DNA of 5,102 nucleotides from Oscillospiraceae bacterium (GTDB taxonomy: Bacteria; Bacillota; Clostridia; Oscillospirales; Oscillospiraceae), in assembly GCA_028705905.1 (NCBI GenBank), contig JAQWCP010000137.1, forward strand, positions 1 to 5,102, given 5' to 3'. This document shows positions 1-5,034 of the stretch, piece after piece. A program made the position numbers and the translations under genes. The notes beneath the pieces were generated by a model. It searched no databases. It saw only the letters and a program-made list of their open reading frames with translations, and was not told the DNA's origin. Position 1 is the stretch's first letter. Every line of letters begins with the position of its first letter.

Positions 1-1
1 C

Positions 2-517
2 GAGACAGGTATGCATTATTCCGGCGTGGTGAAATCCCTTACTTCTTATGGTGCCTTTGTGGATATCGGCGGTGTTGACGGTATGGTGCATATTTCCGAG
101 CTGTCTTGGAGCCGCATCAAAGATCCTTCCGAGGTGGTTTCCATTGGCGACCATGTAGAAGTGTATGTCATCGCGGCGGATAATGAGAAAAAGAAAATTT
201 CTCTTGGGATGAAAGATCAGAGTGAGAATCCTTGGGCAAAGTTTATGGATACTTACAAGGTTGATGACATTGCGACTGTCAAAATTGTCAAGCTCATGAC
301 ATTTGGTGCTTTCGCAGAAATCATTCCCGGTGTTGACGGCTTGATTCACATTTCTCAAATTGCCCCACACCGTATTGAGAAACCAGGCGATGTTTTGTCT
401 GAAGGCCAGATGGTAGATGTTAAGATCATTGCTATTGATGAAGAAAAACATAAGGTTTCTCTGAGTATCCGGGAAGCACTCGCAGAAAACGCCACCCAAG
501 AAAATGACGAAGAATAA
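2..517 (+). CDS. S1 RNA-binding domain protein, C-terminal part (30S ribosomal protein S1-like), 5' end outside window
   Basis: The fragment contains two S1 (OB-fold) RNA-binding domains in tandem. The first spans about nt 26-229 (core SGVVKSLTSYGAFVDIGG, then GMVHISELSW and KKISLGMK). The second spans about nt 260-472 (VKLMTFGAFAEI, GLIHISQI, KVSLSI). They resemble the third and fourth domains of ribosomal protein S1, which bind mRNA on the 30S subunit. A short acidic tail ends at TAA 515-517. The first ATG (11) is probably not the true start: the frame is open to the window edge, the ATG lies where an S1 domain's first strand should begin, and there is no ribosome binding site. I therefore treat the gene as 5'-truncated by the window. 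In Clostridia such domains occur in a four-domain S1 homologue (like Bacillus YpfD) or fused behind IspH; the visible part fits either. Family call is firm, exact gene identity is not. Confidence 0.9.
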   Translation, partial: ETGMHYSGVVKSLTSYGAFVDIGGVDGMVHISELSWSRIKDPSEVVSIGDHVEVYVIAADNEKKKISLGMKDQSENPWAKFMDTYKVDDIATVKIVKLMTFGAFAEIIPGVDGLIHISQIAPHRIEKPGDVLSEGQMVDVKIIAIDEEKHKVSLSIREALAENATQENDEE

Positions 518-567
518 GTCTTTGTCACATCTTCTTGACATGGCTCAAATATGATTGTGAAGCAGTC

Positions 568-611
568 AGGGTTCTGTTCCCATCGGAATAGAACCTTGAT
601 TTCTTCTTTCT
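568..611 (+). terminator. Intrinsic terminator of the S1-domain gene
   Basis: A 13-bp stem (568-580 with 585-597, two G-U pairs) closes a 4-nt CATC loop and is followed by an interrupted T-rich tract (596-611). It lies about 50 bp after the S1 gene stop and separates that gene from the next transcription unit. Confidence 0.85.
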
Positions 612-878
612 CCGCATCTTTTCCTCTTCCTGCTTTTTCTCAATTTTAAAAGTTGCAACTATTTAATTTGTAACTTTCAAAAAAGACGGAATACTTCCAG
701 ACGCTTTGGTTCTGAATGATCCCTTGCATCATTTCCCCTTTTGCAATTCTTCCTTCATTGTTTTGCATTATGTCCCTATCATTCTTGCAAATTTCACGTT
801 ATAATCGTATGAAACAAGTGTTTATTTTGATATTTTGAATGATTATGACTATAAAATTACAGAAAATATAAAAAGGTA
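612..878. other. Gene-free AT-rich intergenic stretch upstream of the glutamate-synthase-like gene
   Basis: No reading frame with a plausible start and ribosome binding site is visible on either strand. The stretch begins with a pyrimidine-rich tract on the + strand (to about 640). It continues with an imperfect inverted repeat (649-677) and four TTGCA motifs between 724 and 789, then becomes strongly AT-rich up to the promoter at 879. It probably serves as an upstream regulatory region, but no known operator was recognised; in particular I found no GlnR/TnrA-type TGTNA-N7-TNACA box. Confidence 0.6.
649..677. repeat. Inverted repeat in the intergenic region
   Basis: Arms at 649-658 and 668-677 can pair over 10 bp (one G-U) around a 9-nt loop. 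The left arm contains the perfect 10-bp palindrome AGTTGCAACT (651-660). There is no T-tract on the + strand, so it is not a terminator for the upstream gene. It could be a protein-binding site or a chance AT-rich hairpin. Confidence 0.35.
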
Positions 879-908
879 TTTACATGCAGTGCTTTAATAT
901 GCTATAAT
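879..908 (+). promoter_or_regulatory. Sigma-A type extended -10 promoter for the glutamate-synthase-like gene
   Basis: A -35 element TTTACA (879-884, 5 of 6 consensus) and a perfect -10 TATAAT (903-908) are separated by 18 bp. The -10 is preceded by TGC (900-902), making it an extended -10. The predicted transcription start is near 915, giving a leader of about 125 nt before the ATG at 1040. Confidence 0.8.
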
Positions 909-953
909 ACCACCATTGTAAAAAAGATCATTTGGAGATTTTCCTCTGGTCTC

Positions 954-998
954 TTGCAATATTTTGCCGAAAGGCAAAAAAACGTGCATCTTGTGCAA
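954..998 (+). promoter_or_regulatory. Possible structured 5' leader element (GNRA-capped hairpin)
   Basis: In the predicted leader, TTTTGCC (962-968) and GGCAAAA (973-979) form a perfect 7-bp stem capped by GAAA, a stable GNRA tetraloop. TTGCA (954-958) can pair with TGCAA (994-998) to enclose it. An alternative small stem, TGCA/TGCA (984-987 with 994-997), competes for the same bases. No T-tract follows, so it is not an attenuator terminator in this form. It matches no riboswitch I recognise; a role in mRNA stability or regulation is only a possibility. Confidence 0.35.
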
Positions 999-1024
999 TA
1001 AGGAAAGCATACATATTATAGAAC

Positions 1025-1030
1025 GGGAGG
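1025..1030 (+). promoter_or_regulatory. Ribosome binding site of the glutamate-synthase-like gene
   Basis: GGGAGG lies 9 nt before the ATG at 1040 and fixes that start; no other start codon nearby has comparable spacing. Confidence 0.8.
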
Positions 1031-1039
1031 CTTTATCCA

Positions 1040-2680
1040 ATGCAATATCAAAAGAGCAATGACGTATTGAACACCACCAATCGCGGCAACCCTGCAGAAT
1101 CCGGTCTTTGTACTCTGTGCCGCGCCGATTGCAAAGGCAAATGTGAAACTTGGCTGTCCAGTATGAAGGGCAGAAAAATGCTGTACCCCCGTGACTTTGG
1201 ATTGGTAACGGCTGGCAGTGCAAATAATTACCATGTCGGCGTGAGCTATAACAATCTGCGTATCCAGGGATATTGCTATGGTGCAGAAGGATTGGCACCC
1301 GGACTTTCTACCAATCCTGACGATTGCATTTTTCCCAATGTGACATTAGAGACAGAATTTGGTAAAGCAGTCAAAACCAAAATCCGCGCACCCATGATGA
1401 CAGGCGCTTTGGGTTCTACTTTTGTCGCCGCAAAATATTGGGATGCATTTGCGACTGGCGCTTCCCTTGTTGGTATTCCGGCAGTTATCGGAGAAAACGT
1501 GGTGGGCGTGGACAAAAGCTCTGTCTTGGAAAATGGCAAAATTGTTTCTGCGCCTGAATTGGATCGCCGAATTGAAACCTATATGAAATACAACGATGGT
1601 TATGGTGCAATTATCATTCAAATGAACGTTGAAGATACCCGTAACGGCGTTGCAGAATATGTGGCCCGGAAATATGGCGATAAGGCCATCATCGAATTAA
1701 AATGGGGCCAAGGCGCAAAAGACATTGGCGGCGAAATTCAGGTAACCGATTTGGATTATGCCATTTTCCTGAAAAATCGTGGCTATGTGGTGGATCCTGA
1801 TCCTACCCTCCTGGAAGTACAGGAGGCTTATCGAGACGGCGCCATCAAATCATTTGCACGCCACAGCCGTTTGGGCGGAACCAATTTGTCCAATTGGGAA
1901 CAGGTGCGGGAAGATTTCCATCATTCCGTTGAATATCTGCGTGGCCTCGGCTTCACCCGCATCACTTTAAAAACCGGTTCTTATGGTATGGAAGCATTGG
2001 CAATGGCCATTCGCCTTGCAACAGAAACCAAGCTGGACCTTCTCACCATCGACGGCAGCGGCGGCGGAACTGGCATGAGCCCTTGGAATATGATGGAAAG
2101 CTGGGGCGTTCCTTCTATCTTCCTGCATGCCAAAGCATATGAATATGCAAAGCTCTTGGAAGATGCCGGCCACGATGTCGTGGATATGGCGTTTGCCGGC
2201 GGCATTGCCAGAGAAGACCAAATTTTCAAAGCGCTGGCTTTGGGCGGAAAATATACCAAACTCGTCTGCATGGGCCGCTCCCTTATGATCCCTGGTTTCT
2301 TGGGTTCCAATATTGAGGGCGCGCTCTATCCCGACCGGAGAGAAAAGGTATCTGGCAACTGGGATGCCCTTCCCAAGCATATCTTGGAAGAGTTCGGCAG
2401 CTCCCCGGAAGAAATCTTTGCTGGTTATCATGATGTCAAAATGAAAGTCGGTTCGGAAGAGATCAAAAAGATCCCGCTGGGTGCAATTGCCGTATGGACG
2501 CTGGCTGACAAACTGACGGCTGGATTGCAGCAGCTCATGGCTGGCGCACGGAAATTCAATGTCTCCGCCATTTCCCGGAACGATATTTTCGCCGCAAACC
2601 GCGAAACTGCAAAAGAAACTGACATCGCATTTATTACAGAGGCATCTGACGATATTGCAAAACAAATTTTAAAAGGCTAA
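1040..2680 (+). CDS. FMN-binding glutamate synthase family protein (stand-alone GltB central/FMN domain)
   Basis: The 546-residue product matches the FMN-binding synthase domain of glutamate synthase (GltB, a TIM-barrel flavoprotein that makes glutamate from 2-oxoglutarate and ammonia passed from a glutaminase domain). Visible family motifs are LKWGQGAKDIGGE (about 220-232), the glycine-rich DGSGGGTGMSP (338-348) and FAGGIAREDQIFKALALGG (385-403), the last two probably forming the FMN phosphate site. There is no N-terminal class II amidotransferase domain and no C-terminal GXGXG domain. The canonical 3Fe-4S cysteine motif that follows the FMN site in GltB is also missing; only C410 lies there. 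Instead C24, C27, C31 and C35 form a CX2CX3CX3C motif near the N-terminus, possibly binding an Fe-S cluster or zinc. The start is supported by GGGAGG at 1025-1030, 9 nt before the ATG. It appears monocistronic, with its own promoter and terminator. Family is clear; the true substrate and amino or electron donor are not. Confidence 0.9.
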   Translation: MQYQKSNDVLNTTNRGNPAESGLCTLCRADCKGKCETWLSSMKGRKMLYPRDFGLVTAGSANNYHVGVSYNNLRIQGYCYGAEGLAPGLSTNPDDCIFPNVTLETEFGKAVKTKIRAPMMTGALGSTFVAAKYWDAFATGASLVGIPAVIGENVVGVDKSSVLENGKIVSAPELDRRIETYMKYNDGYGAIIIQMNVEDTRNGVAEYVARKYGDKAIIELKWGQGAKDIGGEIQVTDLDYAIFLKNRGYVVDPDPTLLEVQEAYRDGAIKSFARHSRLGGTNLSNWEQVREDFHHSVEYLRGLGFTRITLKTGSYGMEALAMAIRLATETKLDLLTIDGSGGGTGMSPWNMMESWGVPSIFLHAKAYEYAKLLEDAGHDVVDMAFAGGIAREDQIFKALALGGKYTKLVCMGRSLMIPGFLGSNIEGALYPDRREKVSGNWDALPKHILEEFGSSPEEIFAGYHDVKMKVGSEEIKKIPLGAIAVWTLADKLTAGLQQLMAGARKFNVSAISRNDIFAANRETAKETDIAFITEASDDIAKQILKG

Positions 2681-2692
2681 TTTTAAGTGTTC

Positions 2693-2727
2693 AATCGGCG
2701 CAGCATTGCTGCGCCGATTTTCTATTT
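2693..2727 (+). terminator. Intrinsic terminator after the glutamate-synthase-like gene
   Basis: A perfect 12-bp GC-rich stem (2693-2704 with 2708-2719) has a 3-nt ATT loop and is followed by a T-rich tract (2718-2727). It starts 12 nt after the stop codon and should isolate this gene from the carD operon. Confidence 0.93.
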
Positions 2728-2804
2728 CAATTGATTATTTAACGTAAAACGAATGATAAAGAACCTCTTTCTCTGATGTTCTGCTCGATTTTTCCCGTAA
2801 ATGC

Positions 2805-2833
2805 TTGCTAAATACGCCGAAATGCCTTAAAAT
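2805..2833 (+). promoter_or_regulatory. Probable sigma-A promoter of the carD-ispD-ispF operon
   Basis: TTGCTA (2805-2810, 4 of 6 consensus) and TAAAAT (2828-2833, 5 of 6) are separated by exactly 17 bp. The predicted start is near 2840, giving a short leader of about 27 nt into the ribosome binding site. It sits downstream of a strong terminator, where a promoter is required. Confidence 0.6.
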
Positions 2834-2850
2834 AGAAACAGATACGCTCT

Positions 2851-2858
2851 AGGAGGTG
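2851..2858 (+). promoter_or_regulatory. Strong ribosome binding site of carD
   Basis: AGGAGGTG matches the anti-Shine-Dalgarno sequence almost in full and lies 8 nt before the ATG at 2867, fixing that start and suggesting efficient translation. Confidence 0.9.
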
Positions 2859-2866
2859 AGAGAAGC

Positions 2867-3346
2867 ATGTTTTTAGTCGGCGATAAAATCGTCCATCCCA
2901 TGCATGGCGCCGGTGTGATTGATAACATCGTAGAAAAAAGCATAAACGGAGTTGTCAGACACTATTATATTTTAAAGCTACCTGCTACTGGGATGATGGT
3001 TATGATTCCCACAGATCATTGCAAGGAAATCGGAATTCGTCCAGTTATCGATTCCGATTGCGCCAAGCGGATTCTTGCTTCCATGGGAACCATTGAAGTA
3101 GAGTCCACTTCCAACTGGAACCAGCGGTATCGTGAAAATATGCTGCGTTTAAAAAGCGGTGATTTGATGGAAGTTGCAAGAGTTGTCAAGAGCCTGATGA
3201 TCCGCGATCATCAACGAGGCTTATCCACAGGAGAACGAAAGATGCTTCACTCTGCCAAACAAATTTTGATCTCCGAACTGGTTCTTTCTCAGTCCTCCAG
3301 CTACGAAGAAATTGAAACGAAAATCAACAGATTGGTTGAGTGCTAG
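2867..3346 (+). CDS. carD: CarD family transcriptional regulator (RNA polymerase-binding)
   Basis: The 159-residue protein has the size and two-part layout of CarD/CdnL regulators. Residues 1-60 form the RNA polymerase-interacting domain shared with Mfd/TRCF, with the hallmark VHPMHGAGVI (9-18) and a second strand pair ending at MVMIPTDH (44-51). Residues 65-159 are the helical DNA-binding part. It contains NWNQRYRENMLRLKSGD (83-99), where W84 matches the tryptophan that in Mycobacterium tuberculosis CarD wedges into the upstream edge of the transcription bubble. CarD proteins bind the RNA polymerase beta subunit and stabilise open complexes, mainly at rRNA and housekeeping promoters. The gene is first in an operon with ispD, 25 bp away. 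Symbol follows the family name; the regulon in this organism is unknown. Confidence 0.93.
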   Translation: MFLVGDKIVHPMHGAGVIDNIVEKSINGVVRHYYILKLPATGMMVMIPTDHCKEIGIRPVIDSDCAKRILASMGTIEVESTSNWNQRYRENMLRLKSGDLMEVARVVKSLMIRDHQRGLSTGERKMLHSAKQILISELVLSQSSSYEEIETKINRLVEC

Positions 3347-3371
3347 TCCAAGCAACAGAAAGGAACACACT

Positions 3372-4115
3372 ATGGTACGTTTTTTTAGAAAACGTTTCCT
3401 GCCCGATCCGCCGCCTGCCCCCTTTTGCAGCGCTGTCGTGGTGGCGGCCGGACGCTCGACCCGTATGGGCGAGCGGGATAAAATTTTCGAAGCACTGGAT
3501 GGCATCCCTGTCTTAGTCCATACCCTTTTGGCTTTGGAGCGGTGTCCTGCTGTCCACGAAATCGTCGTGGTGACACGACAGGAATCTTTGGTCACCGTCG
3601 GCCAACTTTGCCGCACATATGATATTTCGAAAGCAACACAAGTGGTCATCGGCGGAGAAACGCGGGTCAAATCCGTCTTTTCTGGTTTGCTCTCAGTCTC
3701 CTCCCAATCAGAATTGATTGCCATCCACGATGGTGCGCGTCCTTTTGCGACAAAGGAACTCATTGCTTCCGTCATTCAAACTGCGGCCCTATGCGGCGCG
3801 GCCGCGCCCGCCGTTCCCTTGCATGACACTATTAAATCGGTTTCCAACGGTGTGTTCACGGGTACGCCGGATAGGGATGCTTTTTGCGCTGTTCAGACAC
3901 CCCAGGTCTTTGACGCTGCTCTGATCAAAGGCGCAATTCAAAAAGCTGTGGAGGAAAATTGGCCCATCACAGACGATTGCAGTGCCGTAGAGCGCCTTGG
4001 TATGCAGGTCTCACTGGTGGAAGGGCTTCCGGAAAATATCAAATTGACCACACCAGCTGATTTTGCTATGGCAGAGGGAATCTGCCAATGGAGAAGAGAG
4101 GAGTCTTTTTTGTGA
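3372..4115 (+). CDS. ispD: 2-C-methyl-D-erythritol 4-phosphate cytidylyltransferase (IspD)
   Basis: IspD joins CTP and 2-C-methyl-D-erythritol 4-phosphate into CDP-methylerythritol, the third step of the cytosolic MEP isoprenoid pathway. The 247-residue protein is slightly longer than typical (about 230). The CTP-binding loop is VVVAAGRSTRMG (22-33), with R31 and K37 in the positions of the catalytic Arg and Lys of E. coli IspD. Other family motifs are GGETRVKSV (94-102), HDGARPF (119-125), HDTIKSV (151-157), R168 before AVQTPQVF (173-180), TDDCSAVE (200-207) and NIKLTTPADF (222-231). I chose ATG 3372 because AAAGGA ends 7 nt upstream. An in-frame TTG at 3312 would add 20 residues inside carD without a ribosome binding site. 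The N-terminal extension before the first strand is basic and proline-rich (RFFRKRFLPDPPPAP) and unusual for IspD. It overlaps ispF by 4 bp. Confidence 0.95.
   Translation: MVRFFRKRFLPDPPPAPFCSAVVVAAGRSTRMGERDKIFEALDGIPVLVHTLLALERCPAVHEIVVVTRQESLVTVGQLCRTYDISKATQVVIGGETRVKSVFSGLLSVSSQSELIAIHDGARPFATKELIASVIQTAALCGAAAPAVPLHDTIKSVSNGVFTGTPDRDAFCAVQTPQVFDAALIKGAIQKAVEENWPITDDCSAVERLGMQVSLVEGLPENIKLTTPADFAMAEGICQWRREESFL
4097..4103 (+). promoter_or_regulatory. Ribosome binding site deciding the ispF GTG start
   Basis: AGAGGAG, inside the end of ispD, lies 8 nt before GTG 4112. It favours this start over the in-frame ATG at 4088, which has no such site in front of it. Confidence 0.8.
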
Positions 4116-4591
4116 GAGTCGGCCACGGATATGATGCCCACCGGCTGATTCCCGGCCGGCCATTGATTTTAGGCGGGGAAACCATTCCTTTTGATCGTGG
4201 ACTTGCTGGGCATTCCGATGCAGATGTACTGGTGCACGCGATCATGGACGCGCTTTTGGGCGCTGCCGGTTTGGGAGATATCGGCATTCATTTTCCAGAC
4301 CGCGATCCTTCCTTACTTGACATTTCCAGCCTGGTCTTATTACGGCGTACGGCGGAGCTCTTGGAACACCAAAGCTGGCAAGTTGAAAACATTGATGCCA
4401 CCATCATTGCCCAAGCACCCAAGCTTTCCAAATACTTTCCCGCCATGCGGAAAAATATCGCGTTGGCTTTAGGGATTGATCCCGATCGAATCAATCTGAA
4501 AGCAACGACCGAAGAAGGCATGGGCTTTACCGGATCAGGCCTTGGAATGGCAGCTCACGCTGTTACTCTTATTGAAAAAAAGATCCTATGA
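4112..4591 (+). CDS. ispF: 2-C-methyl-D-erythritol 2,4-cyclodiphosphate synthase (IspF)
   Basis: IspF is a homotrimeric, zinc-dependent enzyme that cyclises CDP-methylerythritol 2-phosphate to methylerythritol 2,4-cyclodiphosphate with release of CMP, the fifth MEP step. From the GTG at 4112 the product is 159 residues, the same as E. coli IspF, and begins MRVGHGYDAHR as the family does. The zinc ligands D8, H10 and H42 are present, as are GHSDADVLVHA (33-43), DIGIHFPD (56-63) and the nucleotide-site motif KATTEEGMGFTG (130-141). The upstream ATG at 4088 would add eight residues not seen in the family. The start overlaps the ispD stop as GTGA, so translation of the two is likely coupled. ispE, whose product acts between them, is not in the window. 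Confidence 0.97.
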   Translation: MRVGHGYDAHRLIPGRPLILGGETIPFDRGLAGHSDADVLVHAIMDALLGAAGLGDIGIHFPDRDPSLLDISSLVLLRRTAELLEHQSWQVENIDATIIAQAPKLSKYFPAMRKNIALALGIDPDRINLKATTEEGMGFTGSGLGMAAHAVTLIEKKIL

Positions 4592-4624
4592 CATGGACAT
4601 GGTTTTTCAGCTTTTTTGAAAGAC

Positions 4625-4662
4625 AAAAAGACTTCAAATCGTACGATTTGAAGTCTTTTTTT
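4625..4662 (+). terminator. Long palindromic terminator after ispF, possibly bidirectional
   Basis: Arms at 4625-4640 and 4645-4660 pair perfectly over 16 bp around GTAC; the whole 36 bp is an exact palindrome. The right arm ends in a run of seven T (4656-4662). The left arm begins with five A, so the same structure would have a T-run on the minus strand. It starts 33 nt after the ispF stop and closes the carD operon. It may also stop transcription arriving from the minus-strand gene on the right. Confidence 0.92.
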
Positions 4663-4677
4663 AAGAAGGTGTAGAAA

Positions 4678-4701
4678 CAGGCCAAGAAAACGCTTGGCCT
4701 G
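4678..4701. other. GC-rich hairpin downstream of the operon, possible minus-strand terminator
   Basis: CAGGCCAAG (4678-4686) and CTTGGCCTG (4693-4701) form a perfect 9-bp stem with a 6-nt loop. No T-tract follows on the + strand. On the minus strand a short TTTCT follows, so it could be a weak terminator for transcription from the right. It is otherwise unexplained. Confidence 0.5.
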
Positions 4702-4812
4702 CGTCTGAGGACGAGTATCAGGATTAACAGAATCTATTGCAAATGCTTTCTGCATTCTATCATTAAAATTGGCAAAGGCTCATAATTTTGATACGGTGAA
4801 ACCTTTTGCCGA

Positions 4813-4864
4813 TAATCGTAAGCGAGGGTTTGGTAATCGTAAGCGCGGGTATAAAACGAAAGCG
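4813..4864. repeat. Imperfect short tandem repeat, about three units of 19-21 bp
   Basis: The 12-mer TAATCGTAAGCG occurs exactly at 4813-4824 and 4834-4845, 21 bp apart, each followed by a G-rich GGGT. A third, decayed copy (AAAACGAAAGCG, 9 of 12 matches) follows at 4853-4864. Units are too few, short and divergent for a CRISPR array and have no spacers. Confidence 0.7.
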
Positions 4865-4872
4865 AAAGTTAT

Positions 4873-4930
4873 CCACCATTGCGTAGCCGCTCAGAAAATC
4901 TCGTATTGCGCAGGGTGGTCTTTTCATTTC
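4873..4930 (+). terminator. Weak terminator-like stem followed by T-rich tract
   Basis: CCACC (4873-4877) pairs with GGTGG (4914-4918), and after a small internal loop TGCG (4880-4883) pairs with CGCA (4909-4912). TCTTTTCATTTC follows. The large apical loop makes this a poor canonical terminator, but it could end a short + strand transcript through the repeat region. Confidence 0.25.
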
Positions 4931-5034
4931 TTATGGCATAAGCTGTCCTTTTACATACAGACATCATTCCAGACAGATCTGCAATTGTCCGTCACCAAAG
5001 TAGATTGCCATTATCCTTAAGCATGGCAGCGCTA

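Larger units (their letters stand above)
4702..5034. other. Intergenic region without a convincing gene, with tandem repeat and foldable segments
   Basis: No frame here has both a start with a ribosome binding site and recognisable protein character. A + strand frame stays open from 4709 to 5020 but has only a TTG (4769) without a Shine-Dalgarno. A 54-codon minus-strand ATG frame (4763-4927) also lacks one. Three structures stand out: a stem GGCAAAGG/CCTTTTGCC (4771-4778 with 4802-4810, one bulge), the short tandem repeat at 4813-4864, and a two-helix stem (4873-4918). The region could be an RNA gene, a decayed gene or plain spacer. Confidence 0.5.

Noticed and set aside
535..540. Perfect -35 hexamer TTGACA just after the S1 gene
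   Set aside because: No -10 element at the right spacing, and an intrinsic terminator follows immediately.
785..805. TTGCAA and a perfect TATAAT as a second promoter
   Set aside because: Only 9 bp separate the two hexamers, and no acceptable -35 lies 16-18 bp before the TATAAT at 800-805.
894..1298. Minus-strand open frame overlapping the promoter, leader and start of the glutamate-synthase-like gene
   Set aside because: It would run through a strong + strand promoter and a conserved N-terminus, and its composition is not protein-like.
1967..2665. Long minus-strand open frame (232 codons) inside the glutamate-synthase-like gene
   Set aside because: It lies entirely antisense to a well-supported gene with clear family motifs, has Cys/Phe/His-rich low-quality composition and no domain or ribosome binding site.
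3312..3371. TTG-initiated extension of ispD into carD
   Set aside because: It has no ribosome binding site and adds 20 residues unrelated to IspD; ATG 3372 has AAAGGA at good spacing.
3221..3775. Minus-strand open frame (184 codons) across carD and ispD
   Set aside because: It spans two conserved genes on the opposite strand, is Ser/Thr/Arg-rich without recognisable motifs and has no supporting start signal.
4088..4111. ATG start for ispF eight codons upstream
   Set aside because: GTG 4112 has a well-placed AGAGGAG, gives the family's usual MRVGHGYDAH start and exactly 159 residues.
4588..4674. 28-codon frame starting at an ATGA overlapping the ispF stop
   Set aside because: It reads through the terminator palindrome, has no ribosome binding site and is Phe/Lys-rich because of the A/T runs.
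4813..4864. Tandem repeats as a CRISPR array
   Set aside because: Units are adjacent, about 20 bp, only two exact, with no unique spacers and no cas genes.
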